The translations under genes were made by a program, and so were the position numbers. A stretch of DNA of 24,401 nucleotides from Bacilli bacterium (lineage in GTDB: Bacteria > Bacillota_I > Bacilli_A > RF39 > UBA660): assembly GCA_918219625.1 (NCBI GenBank), contig CAKJXT010000087.1, positions 1-24,401 on the forward strand, written 5' to 3'. The notes beneath the pieces are model-generated. The model did no database searches. It worked only from the letters and a program-made list of their open reading frames with translations, and was not told the DNA's origin. Shown here piece after piece: positions 6,759 to 15,883 of the stretch. Positions within the stretch are counted from its first letter, which is position 1. Each line of letters starts with the position of its first letter.

Positions 6759-8888
6759 ATGAAGAAAGTATATGAATTAGATTTCAGGGGAAGAAAATTA
6801 GTAGTAGAAATTGGAGAACTAGCAAAACAAGCACATGGTGCGGTATTAGTAAGATATGGAGATACAGTAATACTATCAACTGCAGTAGTAAGTAAAAACG
6901 CAAACGTATTATCAGACTTCTTTCCATTAATGGTACTATATCAAGAAAAACTATACTCAGTAGGTAAAATACCAGGTGGATTTATAAAAAGAGAAGGAAG
7001 ACCAACAGACAATGCTACGCTTGCAGCTAGAATGATAGATAGACCAATGAGACCAATGTTTCCTGAAAACTTTAGAAATGAAGTTCAGATAGTAAACACA
7101 GTTCTATCAGTGGATCAAGATAACTCACCAGAACTAGCAGCAATGTTTGGTTCAAGCTTAGCTACATCAATATCAAAAATACCATTCGATGGACCAATAG
7201 CTGGTGTTAAAGTTGGAAGAATAAATGGAGAATTTATAATTAATCCAACTGCAGAAGAATTAGAAGAAACTGACATAGAACTTACAGTGGCAGGAACAAA
7301 AGAAGCTATAAACATGGTAGAAAGTGGATCAAAAGAAGTATCAGAAAGTGATATGCTAGATGCACTTATGTTTGGACACGATGCAGTAAAAGAACTATGT
7401 GAATTCCAAGAAAAAATCATAGCTGAATGTGGACAAGAGAAAATGGAATATGACGTTCTAGAAATAACTGATGAACTAAAACAAGAAGTTAGAAGTTTAT
7501 CAGAAGATAATCTAAATAAAGCTATGAGAATTCTAGATAAAATAGAAAAATATGAAGCAATAGACAAAGTAAAAGAAGATGTAGTTGCTAAATACGAAAG
7601 TGAAAATCAAGACTTAAAAGATGAAGAATTAAAAGAATTACTAACAAAAGTAAAATTAGTTCTAGAAGAAATCGAATACGAAATATTTAGAAAAATAGTA
7701 GTTAAAGAAAAAACTAGAGCAGACGGAAGAGCAATGGATGAAATAAGACCATTATCAACAGATATTGACTTACTTCCAAGAACACATGGATCGGCACTAT
7801 TTACAAGAGGACAAACTCAAGCATTAGGTGTTGTAACCCTTGGAGCATTAGGAGAACATCAAATACTAGATGGACTATCACTAGAAGCAGAAAAAAGATT
7901 CATGTTACACTATAACTTCCCACAATTCTCAGTAGGAGAAACAGGAAGATATGGAGCACCAGGAAGAAGAGAAATAGGTCATGGAGCCCTAGGAGAAAGA
8001 GCTTTAGCGCAAGTAATACCATCTGAAGAAGAATTCCCTTATACAATAAGAGTAGTATCAGAAATACTAGAATCAAACGGATCATCATCACAAGCAAGTA
8101 TATGTGCTGGATGTATGGCATTAATGGCAGCAGGTGTACCAATAAAAGCACCAGTAGCCGGTATCGCTATGGGATTAATTACTGATGGAGATGACTATAC
8201 AATCTTAACAGATATCCAAGGTATGGAAGATCACCTAGGAGACATGGACTTTAAAGTTGCAGGAACAAGAAAAGGTATCTGCGCACTTCAAATGGATATA
8301 AAAATAAAAGGTATAACAAAAGAAATTCTAAAAGGAGCCCTAGAACAAGCTAAAAAAGCAAGAATGCAAATATTAGATGTTATAGAAGCTCAAATACCAG
8401 AGCCAAGAAAAGAAGTATCGAAATATGCACCAAAAACAATGATATTCCAAATCAATCCAAATAAGATTAAAGATGTTATTGGAAAAGGTGGAGAAATGAT
8501 TACAAAAATTATACTTGAAGCAAGCAATGTAACAGCAGTAACAGATGTAAATGCCGTAAAAGTTGATTTAGAAGACGATGGAAGAGTAATAATCTACCAC
8601 AGTGATCAAGATATAATAAATAAAACTGCTGAAATGATAAAAGAAGTAGTAAGAGAAGTAGAAGACGGAAAAGTTTATACTGGTAAAGTTGTAAAAGTAG
8701 AAGACTTCGGATGCTTTGTAGAACTATGGCCTGGAACAGAAGGACTAGTTCACGTATCACATTTAGCAGAAGAGAGAGTTGAAAAACCAAGTGATGTCGT
8801 TAAAGTAGGAGACGAAATAATAGTTAAATCATTAGGATATGATAAAAGAGGTAGACTAAATCTATCAAGAAAAGAGGCTTTAAAATAA
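6759..8888 (+). CDS. pnp: Polyribonucleotide nucleotidyltransferase (PNPase)
   Basis: Phosphorolytic 3'-5' exoribonuclease of the RNA degradosome, a homotrimer, 709 residues and full length. Two RNase PH domains are present; the second holds the phosphate/catalytic block [20 protein letters not shown] and [13 protein letters not shown], then GSSSQAS and [13 protein letters not shown]. The KH domain has [12 protein letters not shown], and the C-terminal S1 domain starts [18 protein letters not shown] and ends with [15 protein letters not shown] 6759 is chosen because AAGGAGGT ends 5 nt upstream; an upstream in-frame start at 6726 lies inside the rpsO terminator stem. It lies directly after rpsO, the classic order. 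The stop codon sits in the loop of its own terminator. Confidence 0.98.
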   Translation: MKKVYELDFRGRKLVVEIGELAKQAHGAVLVRYGDTVILSTAVVSKNANVLSDFFPLMVLYQEKLYSVGKIPGGFIKREGRPTDNATLAARMIDRPMRPMFPENFRNEVQIVNTVLSVDQDNSPELAAMFGSSLATSISKIPFDGPIAGVKVGRINGEFIINPTAEELEETDIELTVAGTKEAINMVESGSKEVSESDMLDALMFGHDAVKELCEFQEKIIAECGQEKMEYDVLEITDELKQEVRSLSEDNLNKAMRILDKIEKYEAIDKVKEDVVAKYESENQDLKDEELKELLTKVKLVLEEIEYEIFRKIVVKEKTRADGRAMDEIRPLSTDIDLLPRTHGSALFTRGQTQALGVVTLGALGEHQILDGLSLEAEKRFMLHYNFPQFSVGETGRYGAPGRREIGHGALGERALAQVIPSEEEFPYTIRVVSEILESNGSSSQASICAGCMALMAAGVPIKAPVAGIAMGLITDGDDYTILTDIQGMEDHLGDMDFKVAGTRKGICALQMDIKIKGITKEILKGALEQAKKARMQILDVIEAQIPEPRKEVSKYAPKTMIFQINPNKIKDVIGKGGEMITKIILEASNVTAVTDVNAVKVDLEDDGRVIIYHSDQDIINKTAEMIKEVVREVEDGKVYTGKVVKVEDFGCFVELWPGTEGLVHVSHLAEERVEKPSDVVKVGDEIIVKSLGYDKRGRLNLSRKEALK

Positions 8889-8898
8889 GCCTTTTTTT
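8870..8898 (+). terminator. Rho-independent terminator of pnp
   Basis: AGGCTT (8875-8880) pairs with AAGCCT (8887-8892), with further A-T and one G-T pair extending into the T-tract. The pnp stop codon spans the loop and the start of the second arm. Confidence 0.75.
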
Positions 8899-8943
8899 CT
8901 TGTCAAGAATAATTTAAGTAAATTCAAAAACATATACACAAAT

Positions 8944-8972
8944 TTGACATTTTACCTATTTTATGATAAAAT
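8944..8972 (+). promoter_or_regulatory. Promoter of the glucosaminidase unit
   Basis: Perfect -35 TTGACA (8944-8949), 17-bp spacer, extended -10 TGA-TAAAAT (-10 at 8967-8972). The spacer contains TACCTATT, which recurs downstream. Confidence 0.75.
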
Positions 8973-8999
8973 TTTACTACCTATTGAGATAATTAGGTA
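8953..8999 (+). repeat. Repeated TACCTATT motif around the promoter
   Basis: TACCTATT occurs at 8953-8960, between -35 and -10, and again at 8978-8985 just after the start site. The inverse TAGGTA is at 8994-8999. The last two can also form a 6-bp hairpin in the leader. The layout suggests an operator; no regulator is known. Confidence 0.4.
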
Positions 9000-9016
9000 A
9001 GTAAAGGGTGAGTAAA

Positions 9017-9685
9017 TTGAAAAGAATAATTGAGACTTCAACAATGTTAGTTTTAGTACTAGCAATGTTTATAATTAATCTTAACTCATATGATATAATA
9101 AACAAAAAAAGAGAAGATAAAAAAGCAAAAGCTGAACATATATATCAAACAGCTAAAGCAGATGCAACACAGATAACAATAACAACTTTCAATAAATTCT
9201 TTGAGAAAAAAGTTCAAAAAGAAGAAGAAAGAAAAGAAAGAGAATACCAAGAATATTTAAAAACATTAATTGTTTACGATGGACTTACAATGGATGAACT
9301 TGCAGAAAAATTAGATAGAAGTTTAAAAAATGAATTACACGGATATGGTAGACTATATGCAGAATACTCTTTAGCAAACGGAGTAGACCCATATATAGCA
9401 GTAGCTATATCACTACATGAAACAGGATGTAATGGACATTGTAGTAATTTAATGCTTTCATGTAATAATGTTGGTGGTCAAAAAGGTTCACCAACATGTG
9501 GTTCAGGTGGATATAAAGGATATGACACATTAGAAAATGGTATTAGAGGTTTTATAGATAACCTGTCTAAAAATTACTTTGGAATGGGTTTAAACACACC
9601 TGAATTAATGAATCCAAAATATGCAGGAAGCACAACATGGGCTTCCAAAGTAAATTATTATGTAGATACAATTAAATCAAGATAG
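9017..9685 (+). CDS. Exported glucosaminidase-domain (GH73-like) peptidoglycan hydrolase
   Basis: A membrane-anchored or secreted wall hydrolase of 222 residues. A hydrophobic segment (about 6-22) is followed by a Lys/Glu-rich, probably helical stalk to about residue 85. The lysozyme-like domain begins at LTMDELAEKL and has SLANGVDPYIAVAISLHETG with the presumed catalytic Glu (E135), then NNVGG, YDTLENGIRGFIDNLSKNY and KYAGSTTWASKV, all usual in glucosaminidase / flagellar-type muramidase folds. Four cysteines (138, 142, 149, 161) cluster after the catalytic Glu and may form disulfides. TTG 9017 is favoured because AAAGGGTGA precedes it at good spacing; GTG 9008, overlapping that site, would add three residues. 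It is followed 17 nt later by an unknown gene. Confidence 0.85.
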   Translation: MKRIIETSTMLVLVLAMFIINLNSYDIINKKREDKKAKAEHIYQTAKADATQITITTFNKFFEKKVQKEEERKEREYQEYLKTLIVYDGLTMDELAEKLDRSLKNELHGYGRLYAEYSLANGVDPYIAVAISLHETGCNGHCSNLMLSCNNVGGQKGSPTCGSGGYKGYDTLENGIRGFIDNLSKNYFGMGLNTPELMNPKYAGSTTWASKVNYYVDTIKSR

Positions 9686-9702
9686 TAATTGAGGGGGGAA
9701 AT

Positions 9703-10056
9703 ATGGTTGTACGCGGTTCAGAAGTGGACTTTATAGAAAACTATGGTCAAATCACTGAGTATGAAAATATAAGACGAATTTTAAAAGTTAAGATACATAT
9801 ACAAAAAGTAAAACTAGATGCCATCAGAATAAAAGCATTTATTCTTTACCAAATAAGCCAGGATGATAGAGAGAATTTTCGAAAATATATGGATGATTTA
9901 AACAAACTACAAGAATTAGAAACAGAATGTAGAGAAAAATTAGACCTTTTATTCAGTGCTCAAATAAAATATGCAGGTGTCTTTGGATATTATGAAGAAC
10001 AAGAAATGTTTAAAGCACGGCTATCAGCACTAGATAGACATCAAAGCAAAAAATAA
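9703..10056 (+). CDS. Hypothetical small cytoplasmic helical protein
   Basis: I do not recognise this 117-residue protein. It has no signal peptide, no TM segment and a single cysteine (in ETECREKLDLL). It is strongly charged and appears helical throughout, with heptad-like Leu/Ile spacing in YMDDLNKLQELETECREKLDLL, so a short coiled coil is likely. ATG 9703 has GAGGGGGG upstream. It sits 17 nt after the glucosaminidase gene and before a strong terminator, so the two are probably co-transcribed; a functional link to the wall enzyme is inference from position only. Confidence 0.6.
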   Translation: MVVRGSEVDFIENYGQITEYENIRRILKVKIHIQKVKLDAIRIKAFILYQISQDDRENFRKYMDDLNKLQELETECREKLDLLFSAQIKYAGVFGYYEEQEMFKARLSALDRHQSKK

Positions 10057-10063
10057 ATACAAC

Positions 10064-10091
10064 AAAAGTAAGAATCAAATCTTACTTTTTT
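10064..10091 (+). terminator. Rho-independent terminator
   Basis: Perfect 10-bp arms AAAAGTAAGA and TCTTACTTTT around a 6-nt loop, followed by extra T. It closes the glucosaminidase unit. Confidence 0.85.
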
Positions 10092-10096
10092 AATAT

Positions 10097-10125
10097 TTGC
10101 AAATCAAACAAATGTATGCTATAAT
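10097..10125 (+). promoter_or_regulatory. uvrA promoter P1 (distal)
   Basis: TTGCAA (10097-10102), 17-bp spacer, extended -10 TGC-TATAAT (-10 at 10120-10125). It begins 6 nt after the preceding terminator. Confidence 0.7.
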
Positions 10126-10145
10126 AAAATGGTAAAAAAATACAT

Positions 10146-10173
10146 TTTACATTTAAAAAAAATATAGTATAAT
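10146..10173 (+). promoter_or_regulatory. uvrA promoter P2 (proximal)
   Basis: TTTACA (10146-10151), 16-bp spacer, TATAAT (10168-10173), 24 nt before the uvrA start. No clear LexA-type inverted repeat is seen near either promoter. Confidence 0.6.
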
Positions 10174-10197
10174 ATATAAAGTTTCAAAGGAGATATT

Positions 10198-13005
10198 ATG
10201 GATAAGATAGTAATAAAAGGTGCAAGAGAAAATAATTTAAAAAACATAGATCTAGAGCTACCAAAAAATAAACTAATAGTAATGACAGGAGTATCGGGCT
10301 CAGGAAAAAGTTCCTTAGCGTTTGATACAATATACGCTGAAGGTCAAAGAAGATATGTTGAATCTTTAAGTGCATACGCAAGACAATTCCTAGGCGGATC
10401 AGAAAAACCAAATGTAGACTCAATAGAAGGATTATCGCCTGCAATATCAATAGATCAAAAAACAACAAACAAAAATCCAAGAAGTACAGTTGGAACAATA
10501 ACAGAAATATATGATTACCTAAGACTACTATATGCAAGAATTGGAGTGCCATACTGTCCTAACCATCATAAACCAATATCAAGTCAAAGTATAGAAGAAA
10601 TGACTAATCAAGTATTAAAATTAGAACAAAACACAAAAATAAGAATAATGTCCCCAGTAATACATGGAGAAAAAGGAACATTTAAAGACTTATTAGATCA
10701 ATATAGAAAAGATGGATACGTTAGAATTAGAATAGATGATGAAGAATATGATTTATCAGAAAATATAGAACTATCAAAAACTAAAAAACATAACATAGAA
10801 GTAATAATAGATAGACTAATAATAAAAGAAGGAATAAGATCAAGACTATATGAATCAATAGAAACAGCATCTAAACTAGCAAAAGGGAAAGTATTAATAG
10901 ACGTAGTTGGACAAAATGAATTCTTAATGAGCGAAAAATATGCATGTCCAGATTGCGACTTTTCATTACCAGAACTAGAGCCAAGAATATTTTCATTTAA
11001 CGCACCATACGGAGCATGTAAGGAATGTAAAGGACTAGGAATTCAATATAAAATAGATGAAGACTTAATAATTCCGGATAAAAATAAAAGTATAAATGAA
11101 GGCGCAATAGTGGCTATTAATACAGAAGACGAAAATACAACATACACAGAAATATCAACAACAGCTAAATTCTATAATATTGATCTAGATAAACCAGTAA
11201 AAAATCTAAAAAGAGAAGAACTAGATATAATACTATATGGATCAAGAGATGTATTAGAATTTAAATATAAATCAAAAACAGGAAACACAAGAAGCAAAAA
11301 AGACTTCTTTGAAGGAATAATAAACAACCTAGAAAGAAGATACATAGAAACAAAAAGTTCATGGATTAGAGAGTGGATAGAAAACTACATGACAGAATCA
11401 GTATGTCCAACATGTAATGGTTCAAGACTAGATGAATCAGTTTTATCAGTACTAGTAGGAAAAAAGAATATATATGAAATGACACAAATGAGTATAAAAG
11501 ACCTACACATATTCTTAAAAAATCTAAAACTTACAAAACAACAACAAGAAATATCAGAATTAATATTGAAAGAAATAAACTCAAGACTTGAATTTTTAAT
11601 AAATGTAGGAATAGAATATCTGACACTAAATAGAACTGCAGGAACACTATCAGGTGGAGAAGCACAAAGAATAAGACTTGCAACTCAAATAGGATCAAGA
11701 CTAACAGGAGTATTATATGTACTAGATGAACCAAGTATAGGATTGCATCAAAGAGACAATGAAAGACTAATAAAATCAATGTTAGAAATGAGAGACTTAG
11801 GAAACACACTAATAGTAGTAGAACATGATACAGATACTATGTTAGCATGCGATTACTTAGTAGATATAGGACCAAAAGCAGGAATACATGGTGGAGAAGT
11901 AGTAGCTAAGGGAACTCCAGAAGAAGTAATGAAAAATGATAATAGTATAACAGGTCAATACTTATCAGGAAAAAGAAAAATAGAAATACCAGAAAAAAGA
12001 AGAAAAGGAAATAAAAAATTCATAGAAATAAAAGGAGCACAAGAAAACAACTTAAAAAACATCAATGTTAAATTTCCACTTGGAACATTAACATGCGTAA
12101 CAGGAGTATCAGGATCAGGAAAAAGTAGTCTAATAAACGAAATACTATATAAAGCAGTTGCTTCTAATATTTATAAAACAAAACTAAAACCAGGAAAACA
12201 CAAAGAAATAAAAGGACTAGAAAATATAGATAAAGTAATAGATATATCACAAGCTCCAATAGGAAGGACACCAAGATCAAATCCGGCTACATATACAGGA
12301 GTATTTGACGATATAAGAGATATATTCACACAAACTAAAGAAGCAAAAATAAGAGGATATGATAAAGGAAGATTCTCATTCAATGTAAAAGGCGGAAGAT
12401 GTGAAGCATGCTGGGGAGATGGAGTAAAAAAAATAGAAATGCATTTCCTACCAGACGTATATGTTCCATGTGAAGTATGTGGTGGAACAAGATACAATAG
12501 TGAAACACTAGAAGTAAAATATAAAGGAAAATCTATATATGATGTACTAGAAATGAGAGTAGAAGAAGCATTAGAATTCTTTGAAAACCATCCAAAAGTA
12601 AAAAATAAACTTCAAATGTTACAAGATGTAGGACTTTCATATATTAAATTAGGACAAAGCGCACCAACACTATCAGGAGGAGAAGCCGCAAGAGTAAAAC
12701 TATCAAAAGAACTACAAAAGAAGCCTACAGGAAAGAGTTTATTCATATTAGATGAGCCAACAACAGGACTTCATAGCGAAGATATTAAAAAATTACTTGC
12801 AATTTTAGAAAGAATAGTAGATAATGGAGATACAGTGATTGTTATCGAACACAATCTAGACGTTATTAAAGTTGCTGATTATATTATTGACCTTGGACCA
12901 GAAGGTGGAGATGAAGGTGGAAATATAGTCGCAACTGGAACACCAGAAGAAGTCGCAAAAGTAGAGTGTTCATATACAGGACAATTCTTGAAAAAAATAC
13001 TATAG
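10198..13005 (+). CDS. uvrA: UvrA, excinuclease ABC subunit A
   Basis: Damage-recognition ATPase of nucleotide excision repair, acting as a dimer that loads UvrB. It is full length at 935 residues. The first ATPase has Walker A GVSGSGKS (31-38), a zinc module C250-x2-C253 ... C274-x2-C277, signature LSGGE (484-488) and Walker [10 protein letters not shown] (D510, E511). The second has Walker A GVSGSGKS (636-643), the DNA-sensing zinc finger C735/C738/C758/C761, LSGGE (825-829) and LDEPTTGLH (D852, E853). Between them is [15 protein letters not shown] 10198 follows AAAGGAG. uvrB and uvrC are not in this window. The gene is followed 9 nt later by two unknown membrane proteins, probably on the same transcript. 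Confidence 0.98.
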   Translation: MDKIVIKGARENNLKNIDLELPKNKLIVMTGVSGSGKSSLAFDTIYAEGQRRYVESLSAYARQFLGGSEKPNVDSIEGLSPAISIDQKTTNKNPRSTVGTITEIYDYLRLLYARIGVPYCPNHHKPISSQSIEEMTNQVLKLEQNTKIRIMSPVIHGEKGTFKDLLDQYRKDGYVRIRIDDEEYDLSENIELSKTKKHNIEVIIDRLIIKEGIRSRLYESIETASKLAKGKVLIDVVGQNEFLMSEKYACPDCDFSLPELEPRIFSFNAPYGACKECKGLGIQYKIDEDLIIPDKNKSINEGAIVAINTEDENTTYTEISTTAKFYNIDLDKPVKNLKREELDIILYGSRDVLEFKYKSKTGNTRSKKDFFEGIINNLERRYIETKSSWIREWIENYMTESVCPTCNGSRLDESVLSVLVGKKNIYEMTQMSIKDLHIFLKNLKLTKQQQEISELILKEINSRLEFLINVGIEYLTLNRTAGTLSGGEAQRIRLATQIGSRLTGVLYVLDEPSIGLHQRDNERLIKSMLEMRDLGNTLIVVEHDTDTMLACDYLVDIGPKAGIHGGEVVAKGTPEEVMKNDNSITGQYLSGKRKIEIPEKRRKGNKKFIEIKGAQENNLKNINVKFPLGTLTCVTGVSGSGKSSLINEILYKAVASNIYKTKLKPGKHKEIKGLENIDKVIDISQAPIGRTPRSNPATYTGVFDDIRDIFTQTKEAKIRGYDKGRFSFNVKGGRCEACWGDGVKKIEMHFLPDVYVPCEVCGGTRYNSETLEVKYKGKSIYDVLEMRVEEALEFFENHPKVKNKLQMLQDVGLSYIKLGQSAPTLSGGEAARVKLSKELQKKPTGKSLFILDEPTTGLHSEDIKKLLAILERIVDNGDTVIVIEHNLDVIKVADYIIDLGPEGGDEGGNIVATGTPEEVAKVECSYTGQFLKKIL

Positions 13006-13014
13006 GAGGGTTTT

Positions 13015-13500
13015 ATGGCAGAAGAAAAGAAGCCAAAAAAAAGTACAGGAAATAGAATACTGACATTTTTAATAGCTGCTGGTACTGTAGCAGTTAGTGG
13101 GAGCTTTATAACAGCTTATTGTAAACAATGTAAAGAATTTAATGGTTCTTCAATTACATATAATCAAGACGACTTAAAAGAAGGAAGTCCAATAATAAAT
13201 AAAACAATAAATATGCAACCAACCGCGTTAATTTACCCAGGACCTGATAACGCAATATATGGAAATGAGGGAAAAAATCCATATTTCGATTTAACAAAAG
13301 AAAGAACAGTAGTATCAGCTGTTTATGAAATTGGAAATGATTTTGAAATAATTAAAGATCGTTTAACCGAAATGACAGTAATCAATAATGGTGGAGAACT
13401 TGTAGCAGTACAAACAAAATGTGATGGAGAAGTAGAAGGGTACTTTAGAATATTTGATATAAAAAATGAAAATCAAAAAGATAATCAAAAAGTAAAATAG
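13015..13500 (+). CDS. Membrane-anchored unknown protein, paralogue A
   Basis: I do not recognise this 161-residue protein. The N-terminus is Lys-rich and cytoplasmic, followed by one TM segment (about 15-35) and an extracytoplasmic domain starting with a CKQC pair. The C-terminal part (about 102-150) contains VVSAVYEIGND, NNGGELVAVQ and GYFRIFDIK. The same spacing of motifs is seen in the next gene, so the two are tandem paralogues. ATG 13015 has AGGAGGG upstream and lies 9 nt after the uvrA stop, so it is likely co-transcribed with uvrA, although a surface protein has no obvious part in excision repair. Confidence 0.7.
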   Translation: MAEEKKPKKSTGNRILTFLIAAGTVAVSGSFITAYCKQCKEFNGSSITYNQDDLKEGSPIINKTINMQPTALIYPGPDNAIYGNEGKNPYFDLTKERTVVSAVYEIGNDFEIIKDRLTEMTVINNGGELVAVQTKCDGEVEGYFRIFDIKNENQKDNQKVK

Positions 13501-13509
13501 GAGAATAAT

Positions 13510-14025
13510 ATGACGGAAATAGGTGAAAAATTAATAATTAATCCTGGAGAATCTGAAAAAAGATTCGGGAAAGAAACTGGAATAAGAATTACTTTTGCAA
13601 GTATAGCAGTTTTGCTATCGTTCACAGGTGCTTTACTAAAATACACCAATGATAATCCTCAAGATAAAAATGTAACAATAGGTGGTAAAATTCTTCCTAA
13701 ATATTATGCAGAGTTCTATCAAAACGGGAACGATGCATGGCTAGAACAAAACCCACATGTTATACGTAATACTACATTAGATCAAACTCAAGATTTTTAT
13801 GGTAACGAATTTAATGTTGTATCAGCAGGATATTTATATAATAATGAACAAACAATAATACAATCACTTGAGGAAGAAAAATATGTATTGAGTAGAGGTG
13901 GAACACCTGTCTGGTATGGCGTATTAACGCCAAAAGGAGATATAACCTATTTTCGTGCAGAAGATATAAGAGGATATGCTTTACCTAATGAAAATCAAAA
14001 AACTTTGAAAAAAACAAAAAATTAG
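13510..14025 (+). CDS. Membrane-anchored unknown protein, paralogue B
   Basis: A 171-residue protein of unknown function. A cytoplasmic stretch of about 23 residues is followed by one TM segment (about 24-43) and an extracytoplasmic domain. Its C-terminal half carries NVVSAGYLYNNEQ, SRGGTPVWYG and ITYFRAEDIRGY, which line up without large gaps with the same region of the preceding gene (VVSA, Y, N, II, L, GG, YFR and DI in register). Sequence outside this core and the TM position has diverged, and the CKQC pair is absent. It starts 9 nt after the previous stop with AGGAGA as ribosome site and ends inside a strong terminator. Confidence 0.7.
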   Translation: MTEIGEKLIINPGESEKRFGKETGIRITFASIAVLLSFTGALLKYTNDNPQDKNVTIGGKILPKYYAEFYQNGNDAWLEQNPHVIRNTTLDQTQDFYGNEFNVVSAGYLYNNEQTIIQSLEEEKYVLSRGGTPVWYGVLTPKGDITYFRAEDIRGYALPNENQKTLKKTKN

Positions 14026-14043
14026 TGCGAAACTAATTTTTTT
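14017..14043 (+). terminator. Rho-independent terminator of the uvrA unit
   Basis: Perfect arms AAAAATTAGT and ACTAATTTTT (10 bp) around GCGAA, then T. The stop codon of paralogue B is inside the first arm. Confidence 0.85.
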
Positions 14044-14044
14044 C

Positions 14045-14073
14045 TTGCATTAAAAAAATAATTATGTTAAAAT
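14045..14073 (+). promoter_or_regulatory. Promoter of the ABC transporter gene
   Basis: TTGCAT (14045-14050), 17-bp spacer, extended -10 TGT-TAAAAT (-10 at 14068-14073). The -35 starts 1 nt after the T-tract of the preceding terminator. Confidence 0.65.
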
Positions 14074-14099
14074 TACACATGTAAAGGAGGTAAAAGAAT

Positions 14100-15824
14100 A
14101 TGAAAGCAAAAAATAATTTCAAAATTTTGTGGCATTATTTGAAAGATGATAAACTGAAGCTAATTGCGTATTTGACATTAGTCATTTTAACGTACATACC
14201 TGCATTAACTACATCCATACTTTGGGGCTTTGCTTTAGAACATCTTACAAATATGAATTTTAAGATGTTTTTATTTTTCTTAATACTTTGGGAATCATTA
14301 TTTATACTATTCTATGTAGTATTCTCAATACCAAGAGACTTCTTATATAATCATCTTGAACTTAAATTCTCAAAGAATGTCTTAAAAGATCTATACCACA
14401 AAATAACTGAATTGCCAGCAATCGCCTTTGAAGAAATAGGCGTTGGTGAATTCATAAACAGAATGGTAACAGATCCTGATAGAGTAATGGAACTCTTAGC
14501 TAGACTAATCAAAATGACATGTAGATCAGTAGTAGTAATTATAATATTTGTAATTGCTATAAGAACATCATGGGTATTAGGACTTGAAATATTAGTATTT
14601 GGTTTAACAATGGGAATTATATCAAAAAAATTCTTCCCAAAAATCAAAAGTACACAAGAAAAAATAAAAAAACAATCAGATGACTATGTTAAATCAGCAA
14701 CTGAAAACCTAACAGGAATAAGAGAAATTAAAGCTCTTGGAATAAAGAAAAACATAGAGAGTAGAATGTACAAAAATTTTGATGACTTATTTGTTGAACA
14801 AAAGAAAATAAAAACATATGAAGTAATATACTATAACTTAAATAACTTAGTATACTTTATATTACAATTCGTAATACTTATGACCTCAGGAGCACTATTT
14901 ATAAGTGGAAAAATGTCATTAGCGCTCTTCATAGTAATTGAATCATATATTTGGAGAATTGATGAAGTTGTAGAATCTATAAGTGACTTTGGAATAAACT
15001 ATAATAAAGTTTCAGTATCACTAAAAAGAATAGATGAAATAGTAAATAATAGAAAATATCAAGACGAAAAATTTGGAAAGAAAAATCTAAAAAATGCAAA
15101 AGGACTAATAGAATTCAAAAATGTTAAATTCAAATATACAGAAGATGAAGAATTAACACTAAAAGGATTAGATTTAAAATTAGAACCAAATAAAAAAATC
15201 GCAATAATAGGAAGAAGTGGAAATGGTAAATCAACAATATTTAACCTATTACTAAGATACTTTGATACAACAGAAGGAGAAATCTTACTAGATGGAATAA
15301 ACATAAAAGACTTAACAGAAGAATCATTAAGAAACAATATTTCAATAATAAGACAAACTCCATTCTTATTTAATATATCTATACTAGAAAACTTTAGACT
15401 AGTAAAACCCAATGCATCCCTAAAAGAAATAAGAGAAGTATGTAAAAAATCATACATAGACGAATACATAATGAGCCTTCCAGATAAATATGAAACAATA
15501 ATAGGAGAAGGTGGAGTAAACTTATCAGGTGGACAAAAGCAAAGAATCGCAATAGCTAGAACACTATTACTAAATACAAAAATAATACTATTCGATGAAG
15601 CTACAAGTGCACTTGATAATGAATCACAAGAATATATAAAAATGACAATAGATAATCTAATAAAAGACCATACAATAATAATTGTTGCTCATAGATTATC
15701 AACTATAATAGACTCTGATATAATACATATAATTGATAAAGGAAAGCTTGAAGAATCAGGAACACACAAAGAGTTACTACAAAAATCAAAAATATATAGG
15801 GGACTATATAATACAGAAATGTAA
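14100..15824 (+). CDS. ABC exporter half-transporter (fused TM and ATPase)
   Basis: A 574-residue exporter subunit. The TM domain (about 20-300) has six hydrophobic segments. The ATP-binding domain (about 335-574) has Walker A GRSGNGKST (371-379), Q-loop Q419, signature NLSGGQKQR (LSGGQ 475-479), Walker B ILFDE (D499, E500) and the switch H531 in AHRLST. All catalytic residues are present, so it could work as a homodimer, as MsbA/LmrA-type exporters do. Substrate unknown: lipid, peptide or drug. It is monocistronic, between its own promoter and terminator, so no dedicated substrate or partner is adjacent. ATG 14100 has AAAGGAGGT 8 nt upstream. Confidence 0.9.
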   Translation: MKAKNNFKILWHYLKDDKLKLIAYLTLVILTYIPALTTSILWGFALEHLTNMNFKMFLFFLILWESLFILFYVVFSIPRDFLYNHLELKFSKNVLKDLYHKITELPAIAFEEIGVGEFINRMVTDPDRVMELLARLIKMTCRSVVVIIIFVIAIRTSWVLGLEILVFGLTMGIISKKFFPKIKSTQEKIKKQSDDYVKSATENLTGIREIKALGIKKNIESRMYKNFDDLFVEQKKIKTYEVIYYNLNNLVYFILQFVILMTSGALFISGKMSLALFIVIESYIWRIDEVVESISDFGINYNKVSVSLKRIDEIVNNRKYQDEKFGKKNLKNAKGLIEFKNVKFKYTEDEELTLKGLDLKLEPNKKIAIIGRSGNGKSTIFNLLLRYFDTTEGEILLDGINIKDLTEESLRNNISIIRQTPFLFNISILENFRLVKPNASLKEIREVCKKSYIDEYIMSLPDKYETIIGEGGVNLSGGQKQRIAIARTLLLNTKIILFDEATSALDNESQEYIKMTIDNLIKDHTIIIVAHRLSTIIDSDIIHIIDKGKLEESGTHKELLQKSKIYRGLYNTEM

Positions 15825-15847
15825 GAACAAAATATTGTTCTTTTTTT
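15823..15847 (+). terminator. Rho-independent terminator of the ABC transporter
   Basis: AAGAACAA and TTGTTCTT (8 bp, perfect) around AATA, then a T-tract. The second arm contains the -35 box of the next promoter. Confidence 0.8.
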
Positions 15848-15863
15848 CTTTTAGTGCTACAAT
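15835..15863 (+). promoter_or_regulatory. Promoter of the PHP-spoVS unit
   Basis: TTGTTC (15835-15840), 17-bp spacer, extended -10 TGC-TACAAT (-10 at 15858-15863). The -35 lies in the second arm of the upstream terminator stem. Confidence 0.55.
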
Positions 15864-15883
15864 ATGACTAGGAAGTGGTTAAT

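Noticed and set aside
7115..7567. Minus-strand open frame opposite pnp
   Set aside because: Ser/Ile-rich low-complexity translation, antisense to PNPase, without start signals.
10104..10117. Possible LexA box AAAC-N4-GTAT upstream of uvrA
   Set aside because: Only half of the expected GAAC-N4-GTTC pattern is present and it is not palindromic.
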